Shown: piece by piece, positions 8,196-17,221 of the stretch | How positions within the stretch are numbered: the stretch's first letter is position 1 | Layout of the letters: each line of letters starts with the position of its first letter | From: Cryobacterium luteum | Lineage (GTDB): Bacteria > Actinomycetota > Actinomycetes > Actinomycetales > Microbacteriaceae | Length of the DNA: 64,000 nt | Direction of reading: 5' to 3' | Assembly (NCBI RefSeq): GCF_900110125.1 | Contig: NZ_FOCN01000011.1 | Coordinates: 61,183-125,182, forward strand | Program-made: the position numbers and the translations under genes | Notes under the pieces: model-generated | Told to the model about the DNA's origin: nothing | The model's database searches: none | Seen by the model: the letters and a program-made list of their open reading frames with translations, nothing else

Positions 8196-9788
8196 ATGAT
8201 CGAGGACACTTTCGACCGCGACGTCGTGCGCTCGTTCAAGAAGTTCATAGAGCGCGTCGTGGCGACAGCGGATGCCCAGAACCCGTCCGGACTGTCTCCC
8301 CTCGGCGACGCGATCAGCGAGTTTCTGGGAGCGAACGCGTCGACGTTGCCGGTCGTGTCTGAGACGCTCGCCGATCATCGCCTGGTCGACGCCGACGTGG
8401 CCCTGACCACCCTGGGCGGTCTCGATCAAAGCAACGTCCGCGGTGTCTCCGGTGGACAACAGCGTTTTCACTCGAGCTTGTCGGAGCTCGTGGCCAGCCC
8501 GTTCCAGGGCTTCGGACTCGGGCCGGTGGACTACTCGGCCCGGGCCACCGGACCGACGTCGACCCGCCAGGTGGTCTCCTTCGGCCTCAGGCTCATCCGC
8601 TTCGAGGGCCAGCCGATCGCGGTGCTGCAACGCGCCGCCAACCCGCAATTCGGCCGCAACACGGCCGAACTCGAGATTATGGCCGAGTCGCCCGAAACCG
8701 TCACGGCATTTCTCGAGCGCCTCCGCGGCCTCATGATCGAGCACAGCGTGCTGCGCGGGCAGGTGCTCTCGTTCGTGCAGACCGAGTATGGGGCCGGAGC
8801 CGGAATCACCTTTCTGGAACGCCCCGTGGTTTCAGCCGCCGCCATTGTGCTGCCGGAGAGCATCCTCAGCACCATCACCGACCACGTCATCGGAATCGGT
8901 GAGCAGCGCCAGGTTTTACTCGCTGCCGGGCAACATTTGAAGCGCGGGGTGCTGCTCTACGGGCCTCCCGGCACCGGCAAGACCCTCACCGTGCGCCACC
9001 TGCTGAGCGAAACTCCGGGCATCACCGCCGTGTTGCTCACCGGGTCCAGCATTGTGCACATCGCTGCGGCCGCCGAGATCGCACGCACCTTCGCGCCGTC
9101 GATGGTCGTGCTGGAAGACATCGACCTGGTCGCGATGCAACGCAACGCCACGCCCCAGCCGCTTTTATTCGAGGTGCTCGACGCCCTCGACGGGCTCGAC
9201 GGTGACGCTGACGTGGCGTTCGTCATGACCACGAACCGGGTCGAGGTGCTCGAGCGCGCCCTCGCCGAACGACCCGGCCGCGTCGATCTGGCCGTGGAGG
9301 TGCCCCTACCCGCCCTGGCCGAACGCGAGCGGCTGTTCCGCCGCTACGCGCAGAACCTGCCGTTCAGCCCGGCCGCCCTCGACGCCGCGGCCGGCCGCGC
9401 GGAGGGCGTGACCGGGTCGTTTGCGAAGGAGCTCATTCGCCGGGCAGTACTCCGCGCCGCCCTGCGCGAAGGCACGGTCGACGACACCGACCTGCAGGCG
9501 TCCCTCGACGACCTGTTGTCGGCCGGTGAATCCCTCACCCGACGCCTCCTCGGCACCAGCAGTGGCGACACCCCGCGCTGGCAGCCCGATGAGGAGCCGA
9601 GCGATGGGCCGAACGAAGGCAGCTACGTTCCACGGCACGGTTTGGTGATGACGCGCGAAGCCTCGTTCGGCTGGGTCACCGCAAGCGCAGCGCAATTGTC
9701 GGCGGCGCCGCCGCCGGCGCCGGCGCACGACGCGACGCGGGAACCTCCTCACGAGCCCCCCGCAAACCCGGCCGAGCCGGTGCAGTGA
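8196..9788 (+). CDS. AAA+ ATPase (Cdc48/ARC-like)
   Basis: 530 aa from ATG 8196, with GGGAGGAAC upstream. Residues 1-225 form a family-specific N-domain. Walker A GPPGTGKT is at 256-263, Walker B MVVLEDIDLV near 305, then FVMTTNRVE and ERPGRVDLAVEVP (sensor and arginine-finger region). The last 60 residues are Pro/Ala-rich and disordered. It has one complete AAA module, so it presumably works as a ring-shaped unfoldase or remodelling factor; no protease domain is present. A longer frame from 7332 is antisense noise over the preceding gene. Partner and substrate unknown. Confidence 0.85.
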   Translation: MIEDTFDRDVVRSFKKFIERVVATADAQNPSGLSPLGDAISEFLGANASTLPVVSETLADHRLVDADVALTTLGGLDQSNVRGVSGGQQRFHSSLSELVASPFQGFGLGPVDYSARATGPTSTRQVVSFGLRLIRFEGQPIAVLQRAANPQFGRNTAELEIMAESPETVTAFLERLRGLMIEHSVLRGQVLSFVQTEYGAGAGITFLERPVVSAAAIVLPESILSTITDHVIGIGEQRQVLLAAGQHLKRGVLLYGPPGTGKTLTVRHLLSETPGITAVLLTGSSIVHIAAAAEIARTFAPSMVVLEDIDLVAMQRNATPQPLLFEVLDALDGLDGDADVAFVMTTNRVEVLERALAERPGRVDLAVEVPLPALAERERLFRRYAQNLPFSPAALDAAAGRAEGVTGSFAKELIRRAVLRAALREGTVDDTDLQASLDDLLSAGESLTRRLLGTSSGDTPRWQPDEEPSDGPNEGSYVPRHGLVMTREASFGWVTASAAQLSAAPPPAPAHDATREPPHEPPANPAEPVQ

Positions 9789-9860
9789 CCGCTGGGGCGC
9801 TGGGTCAGGGCGATCGGCTCACCGGCCAGCGCCAGTATGAGACGGATGCCCCGGTACCGG

Positions 9861-12500
9861 TTACGGCAACACCTCGAAGATACCGCGGGCGCCCTTCTCG
9901 GCGTCCGACATGACGTGGCTGACGAAGGGGTAGTGGCCCGGCTGGGTGAAGCTGAGTTCGACGAACCCACCCTGGGCAACAGCGAGATCGAGCACCTGGG
10001 AGCCGCCGGTACCGGTGCGGCCGCCGTCCTTCAGCAGGTAGTCGCCCTCCTTGTAGACGGTGGAGAATTGACCGCCCACCACGTGGAAGGCGCTGCCCAC
10101 GTTGGGCCCCGCGGCCAGCACCCAGACGCGCACGGTCTCTCCCGCCTTCGCCTTCAACGGTCGGGCGGCGTATTGGTTGGCGTACCCGTTGAAGACCACG
10201 ACGTCGGGGAACTGCGTCGCCACCTTCGCGGCATCCACTTCACCGCCCTGAGCGCCGAGGTACAGTTCGGACTGCACGAGGAGGTACTCGCGGTCCACCG
10301 CCGCCAGGCCGGGCGGGTCGATGATCACCGCACCGAACATGCCGTTCGCGATGTGCACCGACATAGGCATGGTGGAGCAGTGGTAGAGCCAGATGCCCGA
10401 CCGGGTGGCGGTGAAGGTGTAGACCAGTGACTCTCCCGGCGCGATGGTGCGCATCACGGAGTCGGGCGCGATGTCGCCGGCGTGGAAGTCGATCGAGTGC
10501 CCGAGCGTGCCCTCGTTCACGAGTGTGATCTCGAAGACGTCGCCGACGGTGCCGCGCAGGGTGGGCCCGGGCGCGGTGCCGTTGAATGTCCAGAGCATCT
10601 GGGTGACACCGGGCGCCACCTCGGTCTCCACGTTCCGTACGACGAGGGTACGCCGATGCGTTGTGGCGAGGGGGGCTGGTTCCAGTGTGGCGTCCCGCGC
10701 ACGGAAGGCAGCGTCGGGTTCAGCCAGTGCATCGAGGTCATCGGCGGCTGATGCCCCGGTCGTGGCGGAGCCGTGGCCGGAATGGGCGGCGCTATCGGCG
10801 CCTGCGCTATCGGCGCCTGCGCTATCGGCGCCCACGGCGACGATGCTGATTTCCATGCCCAGCAGCCGATGCCCGGCGATCGAACACCAGCCGGCCACGC
10901 TCGCGCCGATCACGCCAACGTGCACGGTCTCGGCGGCGCCCGGGTCGAGTGACCCCGACACCAGACCGGATTCCAGGACCAGGTTGTGCACCATGTCGTC
11001 GCCATTGGTGAGGGTGATCACCAGCTCATCGCCGACCGGCACCTCGATGCGGTCGGGCACGAAGCGGGTGCCCACCATGTCGACGGCCACCGTCGTGGTC
11101 TGCCCGGTGATGGCCAGGGCGCCCCCGGCTGAGGATCCGGCGGCCTGGGTCGACACCGTCGACAGGCCCACCGAGGCCGGGTCGATCACAATGCCGACGG
11201 TCACCGTGAGCAGCAGTGCGCTCGCCGCCGCGAGCATCCGCCCGGTACTGCGCGGCCGATCGCCCGGCACCGGCCGTTCGCCCGGCGCCACGCGCACGAG
11301 CGGCAGGGCGCGCACCCGCCGGTTGACCCGCAGCGCACGGGTGAACAACACCAGGAAACTGGCCAGGCTGACCACGATCAGCATCGACAAGGCCACCGTG
11401 AGAGTGCTGGAGACGGGCAGCAACGACAGCGCGAGGGCGCCATTGACGACCGCGACCCGAAAGAGTCCGCCCCGGTCGAGCTCTGCCGCGGTGGCTTTGA
11501 GGGCGGCAGGACCGCCCCCGAGCGCTACGGGCACCAGGTAGCTGAGGGCACCGAGTAAAATCTGGGCGGCGAAGCCGATCGCGAAGTAGGGCACGAGGGT
11601 TTCGACGCCGGCGGCCGCGGCCGTCCAGCTGGGGGCGAGAGCCACCTGTAGCCCGAAACCGAGGGTGCAGAGCGCAAACCAGATCTGCGCGACACCGAGG
11701 CTCCAGGCGGCGAAGGTGACGGCGGGCGCTTTGCGCAGGTGTCCGAGGCCCTCTCCGAGCACTCGACCCAGAGCTACCAGGTACACAAGAACGCCGAACG
11801 CCACAACCAGGCGCAGGTCGGCCAGGCAGCCGACGAGTTGCAGCCCGAGACCACCGACCAGCACCGTCAGGGTGCGGCCAGCCGCCACTGTGGCACCCTC
11901 GACGCGGGTGTGCAGCACCGTGGGCCAGAGCAGCGCGACGGTTCCGATCACGGTGAGGCCAACCCAGCCGAGCAGGTTGAGAGCCAGGTGGCCGATGAAC
12001 AGGCGTTCGTAGGCCTCACCGCCGCCGTCGAGCCGGGCCATCAGGATGCCGAGGGTCACGCCGCCGGCGAGCATCACGGCGCTAACTACGTAGTAGCACA
12101 CGAGTGGGGCGAACCGGCCGGGCATCGCACCATGGGTCTGGCCCACGATCACGGCGGCGTGGGCGAGCGCGTTCAGGCCCACCAGGATGCCGCCGACCAG
12201 TACGAGGGGGTACCAGCCGATGACCATGCCCGTCATCAGGGCGATAGCGCCAACGGTGTGCATGCTCAGCCGCAGCCCGAGCGAAAAGTGGTGGCCGAGG
12301 GCTTTGCGCCGCAGCAGGGTGTCGGCGAAGTGCTGACTCCAGATGAGAATCGCCGTGCTGACCCCGCCGAGCAGCAGCAGGTGCACGAGCAGCCAGCCCG
12401 ACGACGGCACCTGGCGGTGCAGCAGGGTGAGAATCACCGCGGCAGCGAGCCAGGCGGGCACCAGGCTGCCGGAGACGATGTGCCAGAGCTTGTCTTTCAT
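9861..12500 (-). CDS. nirK: Membrane-anchored cupredoxin-nitrite reductase fusion (NirK type)
   Basis: 879 aa. Residues 1 to about 460 are a polytopic membrane domain. Residues 468-557 are a blue-copper domain with ligands H505, C539, H544 and M549. A Ser/Ala/Asp linker with a repeat follows, then a NirK-like two-domain module from 616. All NirK residues are present: type-1 H668, C708, H716, M721; type-2 H673, H707, H862; catalytic D671 (HSIDFH) and H806. It should reduce nitrite to NO outside the membrane, taking electrons through the fused cupredoxin. ATG 12500 overlaps the upstream NnrS-like gene by 4 bp. A frame continuing to 13106 is spurious. Confidence 0.88.
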   Translation of the reverse strand: MKDKLWHIVSGSLVPAWLAAAVILTLLHRQVPSSGWLLVHLLLLGGVSTAILIWSQHFADTLLRRKALGHHFSLGLRLSMHTVGAIALMTGMVIGWYPLVLVGGILVGLNALAHAAVIVGQTHGAMPGRFAPLVCYYVVSAVMLAGGVTLGILMARLDGGGEAYERLFIGHLALNLLGWVGLTVIGTVALLWPTVLHTRVEGATVAAGRTLTVLVGGLGLQLVGCLADLRLVVAFGVLVYLVALGRVLGEGLGHLRKAPAVTFAAWSLGVAQIWFALCTLGFGLQVALAPSWTAAAAGVETLVPYFAIGFAAQILLGALSYLVPVALGGGPAALKATAAELDRGGLFRVAVVNGALALSLLPVSSTLTVALSMLIVVSLASFLVLFTRALRVNRRVRALPLVRVAPGERPVPGDRPRSTGRMLAAASALLLTVTVGIVIDPASVGLSTVSTQAAGSSAGGALAITGQTTTVAVDMVGTRFVPDRIEVPVGDELVITLTNGDDMVHNLVLESGLVSGSLDPGAAETVHVGVIGASVAGWCSIAGHRLLGMEISIVAVGADSAGADSAGADSAAHSGHGSATTGASAADDLDALAEPDAAFRARDATLEPAPLATTHRRTLVVRNVETEVAPGVTQMLWTFNGTAPGPTLRGTVGDVFEITLVNEGTLGHSIDFHAGDIAPDSVMRTIAPGESLVYTFTATRSGIWLYHCSTMPMSVHIANGMFGAVIIDPPGLAAVDREYLLVQSELYLGAQGGEVDAAKVATQFPDVVVFNGYANQYAARPLKAKAGETVRVWVLAAGPNVGSAFHVVGGQFSTVYKEGDYLLKDGGRTGTGGSQVLDLAVAQGGFVELSFTQPGHYPFVSHVMSDAEKGARGIFEVLP
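10791..10832. repeat. 15-bp tandem repeat in the cupredoxin-NirK linker
   Basis: The unit GCTATCGGCGCCTGC occurs at 10791-10805 and 10806-10820, then partially at 10821-10832 (2.8 copies). It encodes the ADSAG pentapeptide repeats of the linker, so its copy number would change the distance between the two copper modules without shifting the frame. Confidence 0.85.
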
Positions 12501-13723
12501 AGCAGTGAACCCCGAAGGGCTGCGCTCGACGGTACGGTGGTGCCGCGCGGCGCGGCGAGCAGTCCGGTTCCGTTCGGAAGCAGCACCGAGAGCACGGCAA
12601 TCAGCACGAACAGCAGCACCGCGACGATGTTGAACACACCGCCCCACTGCACCAGCACCGGCCAACCGTAGGTGTCGCCGAGCAGCACCCGGGCCAGCAG
12701 CGACACGTGCAGCAGCACCGCCGGCAGGTACATGACCGGCCGGTAGGGCAGCGGCCGGCGCAGCACGGCGGGGAGGATGGTGGGCGCGTGCGCCATGATC
12801 ATCGACATCACGAAGCCCAGGAACACGGCGTGCATCAGGGCGTCGTACGCGGGGCCGGAATAGACCGGGCCCTGCAGCAACCAGATACCGCCGACGACAA
12901 GCAGCCAGCCATAGCCGGCCAGCAGGCAGCCGGCCATGTAGCGGGGCAGCCCGGTGGACCGCACCAGGCGTGTGGCCACGTCGTGCCGGAACAGCCAGCC
13001 CACCAGGGCCAGCATCCCGGCACCGAGCAGGGGGTAGCCGGCGACCGGCCAGACCAGGGCCACGACCGAGCCGAAGCTGAGGTTCAGGCTGATGCCGAGC
13101 ATCCACCCTTCAGCCCGGCGGTTGACGGTGGGCGAAATACGGGACAGCTCGAGGCGCTCACCGGCGATCGTGAGCACCAGGTAGAGGATGAGCAGTGGCG
13201 CGAGCTGCGGGATACCGATGCCGCGCAGCCAGAAGATGGTGGCCATCAGTCCCGCGAGGGCGCCGAGCACCTGCACCGCGGTGGATACCGCGCCCTGCTT
13301 GCGCCAGATCTCGGCATAGATGGCCAGCAGCAGGGCGCTGCCGGCGACCAGGGCGGTCTGGCCCACGATGACGGGCAGCGGTGAGATGAGGGCGATGCCC
13401 CCGCCGCCGAACAGGCCGGGGGCGAAGTAGGCCCAGCCGCGGCGCACCGCCACGGCTCGTTCGAGCGCGACAACGGTGCCCACGAAACCGAACACCATCA
13501 GCGGGCCGTGCACCGCGCTGAGCCGCACGGCGTCGATCGGCGCGGCAAGGCCGAGCAACAATAGGGCGCCGTCGAGTCCGGCCAGCAGGGCGATGCCGCC
13601 GAGGAGAAGAAAGCCCAGCCGGGCGGTGACATTGGGTCGTGCCGGCGAACCGGGGCCACGTGCGCTGCCGGTTCGTCGAAGAGAGCCCGGCGTGGTCGTC
13701 GGCGGCGTAGTCATCGGCGGCAT
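12497..13723 (-). CDS. NnrS-like polytopic membrane protein
   Basis: 408 aa with about 12 hydrophobic segments. HGPLMVFGFVGTVVALERAVAV and DALMHAVFLGFVMSMIMAHAPTILPAV, with in-membrane histidines, resemble NnrS haem-copper membrane proteins found beside nitrite and NO reductase genes. The N-terminal 30 residues are Pro/Thr-rich and cytosolic. It is translationally coupled to the downstream nirK fusion by a 4-bp overlap, which supports a role in nitrogen-oxide metabolism or tolerance. NnrS assignment is by motif and context, so moderate; the start could also be the second Met at 13714. Confidence 0.7.
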   Translation of the reverse strand: MPPMTTPPTTTPGSLRRTGSARGPGSPARPNVTARLGFLLLGGIALLAGLDGALLLLGLAAPIDAVRLSAVHGPLMVFGFVGTVVALERAVAVRRGWAYFAPGLFGGGGIALISPLPVIVGQTALVAGSALLLAIYAEIWRKQGAVSTAVQVLGALAGLMATIFWLRGIGIPQLAPLLILYLVLTIAGERLELSRISPTVNRRAEGWMLGISLNLSFGSVVALVWPVAGYPLLGAGMLALVGWLFRHDVATRLVRSTGLPRYMAGCLLAGYGWLLVVGGIWLLQGPVYSGPAYDALMHAVFLGFVMSMIMAHAPTILPAVLRRPLPYRPVMYLPAVLLHVSLLARVLLGDTYGWPVLVQWGGVFNIVAVLLFVLIAVLSVLLPNGTGLLAAPRGTTVPSSAALRGSLL

Positions 13724-13747
13724 GGTCAGGTCAGGCTGGCGGCGGGG

Positions 13748-14086
13748 TCAGTTGGCGCGGGTCAGGCGCACGGTCCAGGTTTCGGGTCCGCTTTCGAGGT
13801 AGGAAACGGCGAAATCGCCGGGGCGGGCGGCTTCGAGCTGTCCGAGGAGCGGCAGCGGGTTGTGCGAGGCCACCAGGTCGAGGGTGAAGCCGGGCTGGAT
13901 GGCTCCGAGTGCGCCGAAGATCGTGGCATGGCGGATGGCGTGCGGGATCGGGCGACTGTCGAGAACGATGGTCTCGGCGTCGTCGTGGCCGCAGGCGCAC
14001 GCGTGTGCGGCGGGAGCGTTGGCGGGTGCGGCGTCGGGCCCGGCACCGGGTCGGCTGACAGACAGGTTGATCGTTTCGGCAGTCAT
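13748..14086 (-). CDS. DUF2249 domain protein
   Basis: 112 aa from ATG 14086, with GAAGGAG upstream. The TIVLDSRPIPHAIRHATIFGALGAIQPG ... NPLPLLGQLEA pattern is the SirA/TusA-like DUF2249 fold. The segment ahead of it, HACACGHDDAE, is Cys/His-rich and could bind metal. Such proteins occur in denitrification and nitric-oxide loci. It is 24 bp upstream of the NnrS-like gene, so it is the first gene of the three-gene nirK operon. The frame continues upstream to 14197, but that extension is a remnant of a different gene. A TCAATTGA palindrome sits at 14148-14155, upstream of the start. Confidence 0.8.
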   Translation of the reverse strand: MTAETINLSVSRPGAGPDAAPANAPAAHACACGHDDAETIVLDSRPIPHAIRHATIFGALGAIQPGFTLDLVASHNPLPLLGQLEAARPGDFAVSYLESGPETWTVRLTRAN

Positions 14087-14143
14087 GGACTTTTCTCCTT
14101 CGCCGGGTCGAGTGACCCTTATCGCCAGTTTAGAGGATTTTAT

Positions 14144-14373
14144 TCCTTTCAATTGACCGGGCGTGTTTGCCCCGTGCAGCCGAGCCGCACTGAACATCAG
14201 GTTCGGTTGTCACTTCACCGGCGGCAGCCGATCGATCAGCGTCGCGTTCTCGGGGTCGTTGCCACGCCGGCGGCCCACCCCTCGTAGCAGGCGCTCATTC
14301 CGCGCGCTTCACGCTCGGCGAAGGCCCGGTAGCGGGCGCTCGTGGCAACCGTTGGATCAGTGTTCTCTCTCAT
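14144..14373 (-). pseudogene. DUF2332 gene remnant (frameshift, stop and truncation)
   Basis: From ATG 14373 the frame gives ARYRAFAEREARGMSACYEGWAAGVA, the typical DUF2332 N-terminus. One frameshift later the sequence continues PENATLIDRLPPVK, a TGA stop, then QPNLMFSAARLHGA, in the order seen in the family (KRQPNL; here CGA became TGA). Similarity ends near 14144, so about 75 of roughly 330 residues survive. Two lesions plus truncation make this a dead gene. It lies between the DUF2249 gene and pepN. Confidence 0.75.
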
Positions 14374-14464
14374 GGGCACATCGTAATCATGGTTAGGCTT
14401 GCGGGGTGCGATGGCGCCACGAGTGCCAAAGCCTCACAATCGTGAATCGAATTGGAGAACTAAG

Positions 14465-17011
14465 TTGCCTGGAGAAAACCTCACCCGCATCGAAGCGACC
14501 GAGCGCGCCGCGCTGGTCACCGTAGCGAGCTACAACGTTGTGCTCGATCTCACCACCGGTCCCACGACGTTCGGCAGCACGACCACGGTGCGCTTTAGTG
14601 CCACCGCAGGCGCCTCCACCTTCATTGACGCCATCACCGCGCGGGTTTACTCGGTGACCCTCAACGGCGCAGCGCTCGATGCGGCCGCGGTGAGTGACGG
14701 CATCCGCATTCAGCTGCACGACCTGCAGGCCGAGAACGAGCTGGTCGTCGTCGCTGACGCGCTTTATACCAACACCGGTGAGGGCCTGCACCGCTTCGTC
14801 GACCCGGTCGACGACGAGGTCTACCTGTACAGCCAGTTCGAGGTGCCCGACTCCCGCCGGGTGTTCGCGGTGTTCGAGCAACCCGACCTGAAGGCTAAAT
14901 TCTCCTTCACCGTCACGGCGCCGCGGGAGTGGCAGGTCGTCTCCAACTCCACCACGCCCACGCCGATCGACGCCGGCAACGGTGCCAGCACCTGGGCGTT
15001 CGAACCGACCCACGTGATCTCGAGCTACATCACCGCGCTCATCGCCGGCCCCTACGCCGTCGTACGCAGCGAACTCACGTCGAGCGACGGACGCACCATT
15101 CCGCTCGGCGTGTTCAGCCGCAAGAGCCTTAGCGAATACCTCGACGCCGACTACATCCTCGCGAAGACCCGCCAGGGCTTCGCCTACTACGAGGAGAAAT
15201 TCGGCTACGCCTACCCGTTCGACAAGTACGACCAACTGTTCGTGCCGGAGTTCAACGCCGGCGCCATGGAAAACGCCGGCGCGGTCACCTTCACCGAAAC
15301 CTACATCTTTCGCTCCAAGGTGACCGACGCCATCAAGGAACGCCGCGTCGTGACGATTCTGCACGAGCTCGCCCACATGTGGTTCGGCGACCTCGTCACC
15401 ATGACCTGGTGGAACGACCTCTGGCTCAACGAGAGCTTCGCCGAGTGGGCGTCGACCATCGCCACCGCCGAAGCCACCGAGTGGCACGAAGCCTGGACCA
15501 CCTTCGCCGTGATGGAGAAGAGCTGGGCCTACAAGCAGGACCAGCTGCCCTCGACCCACCCCGTCGTCGCCACCATCCGCGACCTCGACGACGTTCTGGT
15601 CAACTTCGACGGCATCACCTACGCCAAGGGCGGCTCCGTGCTCAAGCAACTCGCCGCCTGGGTGGGCATCGATGCCTTCTTCACCGGCGTCGGCTCCTAC
15701 TTTCAGAAGCACCAGTGGGGCAACACCGAGCTGCGCGACCTGCTGGTCGAGCTCGAACTGGCCAGCGGCCGCGACCTCGGCGAATGGGCCGCGCTGTGGC
15801 TGGAAACCGCCGGCGTCAACACCCTGCGCCCCGAGATCACCGTCGACGCGGCCGGCCGGATCACCGGCTTCGCCGTACTGCAGAGCGCCGCCGCCGAGTA
15901 CCCCACCCTTCGCCCGCACCGCCTCGCGATCGGCTTCTATACCTTCAACGATGCCCACCAGCTGGTGCGCACCCATCGGGTCGAGCTCGACGTCGACGGC
16001 CCCCGAACGGATGTCCCCGCTCTCGTCGGCCGCGACCGCGCCGACCTGATCCTGCTCAACGACGACGACCTGAGCTACGCCAAGGTGCGCCTCGACCCGG
16101 CCTCGCAGGCCGTCGCCCTCGAACACCTCGCCGAAATTTCGAGCCCACTCGCCCGCGCCCTGGTCTGGGGTTCGATCTGGGACGCCACCCGCGACGCCGA
16201 AACCACGGCCCGCGACTTCGTGCGCCTGGTGCTGAACAACGTCGCCACCGAAACCGAGTCGACCACCCTGCGCACCGTGCTCGGCCAGGTTGTGCTCACC
16301 GCGAGCTACTATGTGGCGCAGCCGCATCGCGACGCCGTGACCACCGAGGTGGCCGACGCCCTCTGGACGCTCGCGCTGGGCGCGGCAGCCGGCAGCGACG
16401 CTCAATTCCAGTTCGTGAAGTTCTTCGCCGCCGTCGCGGCCACCCCCGCGCAGCTCGACCAGGTGGCCGCTTTGCGCTCGGGCGAGACCCTGCTCGAGGG
16501 ACTCACGGTCGACACCGACCTCGCCTGGGAGCTGCTCACCGCCCTCGTGGCCGGTGGGCGTGCCGACGCCACCGAGATCGATGCCGCGCTCGACGCCGAC
16601 AACACGGCCACCGGAGCTCAGTCGGCTGCCCTGGCCCGAGCTGCCCTGCCCACCGCGGAGGGCAAGCAGGCAGCCTGGTCATCGCTCATCGACGTGGACA
16701 CGGCCGCGACGACGATCGTGCGCACGACGGCCGCTGGATTCCTGCGGGTCAACGATGCGAAGCTGCTCGAGCCGTTCGTCACGACCTACTTCGACATGCT
16801 GCAGGCGGTGTGGGAGGCGCGGAGCTTCTCGATCGGCGAGAAGCTCGTCATCGGCCTCTACCCGGCACCGCTGAACAACCAGGCCCTCGCCGACGCGACG
16901 CAAGCCTGGCTCGACGCCAACCCGGAGCCGGCCGCGCTGCGCCGCCTGGTGGTGGAGAACCTCGCCGGGGTCGAGCGGTCGCTTCGGGTGCAGGCGCGCG
17001 ACGCCGAGTAG
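14465..17011 (+). CDS. pepN: Aminopeptidase N (M1 metallopeptidase)
   Basis: 848 aa. GAMENAGAV near residue 267 is the M1 exopeptidase motif. HELAHMWFGD near 300, with the glutamate of LWLNESFAEW 18 residues on, forms the zinc site. The C-terminal ERAP-type helical domain follows, so the length is normal for actinobacterial PepN. It removes N-terminal residues from peptides in the cytosol. The start is TTG at 14465, giving LPGENLTR as in close relatives, with GGAGAA about 8 bp upstream; an earlier start at 14399 has no similarity. A hairpin terminator follows the stop. Confidence 0.93.
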   Translation: MPGENLTRIEATERAALVTVASYNVVLDLTTGPTTFGSTTTVRFSATAGASTFIDAITARVYSVTLNGAALDAAAVSDGIRIQLHDLQAENELVVVADALYTNTGEGLHRFVDPVDDEVYLYSQFEVPDSRRVFAVFEQPDLKAKFSFTVTAPREWQVVSNSTTPTPIDAGNGASTWAFEPTHVISSYITALIAGPYAVVRSELTSSDGRTIPLGVFSRKSLSEYLDADYILAKTRQGFAYYEEKFGYAYPFDKYDQLFVPEFNAGAMENAGAVTFTETYIFRSKVTDAIKERRVVTILHELAHMWFGDLVTMTWWNDLWLNESFAEWASTIATAEATEWHEAWTTFAVMEKSWAYKQDQLPSTHPVVATIRDLDDVLVNFDGITYAKGGSVLKQLAAWVGIDAFFTGVGSYFQKHQWGNTELRDLLVELELASGRDLGEWAALWLETAGVNTLRPEITVDAAGRITGFAVLQSAAAEYPTLRPHRLAIGFYTFNDAHQLVRTHRVELDVDGPRTDVPALVGRDRADLILLNDDDLSYAKVRLDPASQAVALEHLAEISSPLARALVWGSIWDATRDAETTARDFVRLVLNNVATETESTTLRTVLGQVVLTASYYVAQPHRDAVTTEVADALWTLALGAAAGSDAQFQFVKFFAAVAATPAQLDQVAALRSGETLLEGLTVDTDLAWELLTALVAGGRADATEIDAALDADNTATGAQSAALARAALPTAEGKQAAWSSLIDVDTAATTIVRTTAAGFLRVNDAKLLEPFVTTYFDMLQAVWEARSFSIGEKLVIGLYPAPLNNQALADATQAWLDANPEPAALRRLVVENLAGVERSLRVQARDAE

Positions 17012-17026
17012 CTCACCACGGCAGAC

Positions 17027-17063
17027 AACCCCGCGATCGGCCCCGGCCGGTCGCGGGGTTTCG
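17027..17063 (+). terminator. Terminator after pepN
   Basis: A perfect 10-bp stem AACCCCGCGA (17027-17036) pairs with TCGCGGGGTT (17051-17060), ending in TTTCG. It lies 15 bp after the pepN stop codon. The U-run is short, so moderate confidence. Confidence 0.6.
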
Positions 17064-17221
17064 TGCATCGCGCCGTTCACAGCAAACTCCACGCAAACTG
17101 GGCGGATGCCACTGGCTGCGTTGCAGGCACCGGGTCACGCCGGCCGCACGGCCGGGTCTGCAGCCCCGGCCGAAGCCACTTCACGGGTGACGCCAAAGCC
17201 CCTCGGTAGACTGGCTCTGAT

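Noticed and set aside
12501..13106. Continuous open frame extending the NirK fusion by about 200 residues
   Set aside because: It runs through the NnrS-like gene in another frame, is Ala/Arg/Pro-rich without motifs, and the ATG at 12500 gives a normal membrane start coupled to the upstream stop.
14393..16405. 670-codon frame antisense to pepN
   Set aside because: Gly/Val/Glu-rich shadow of a strongly coding strand; no start site or motif.
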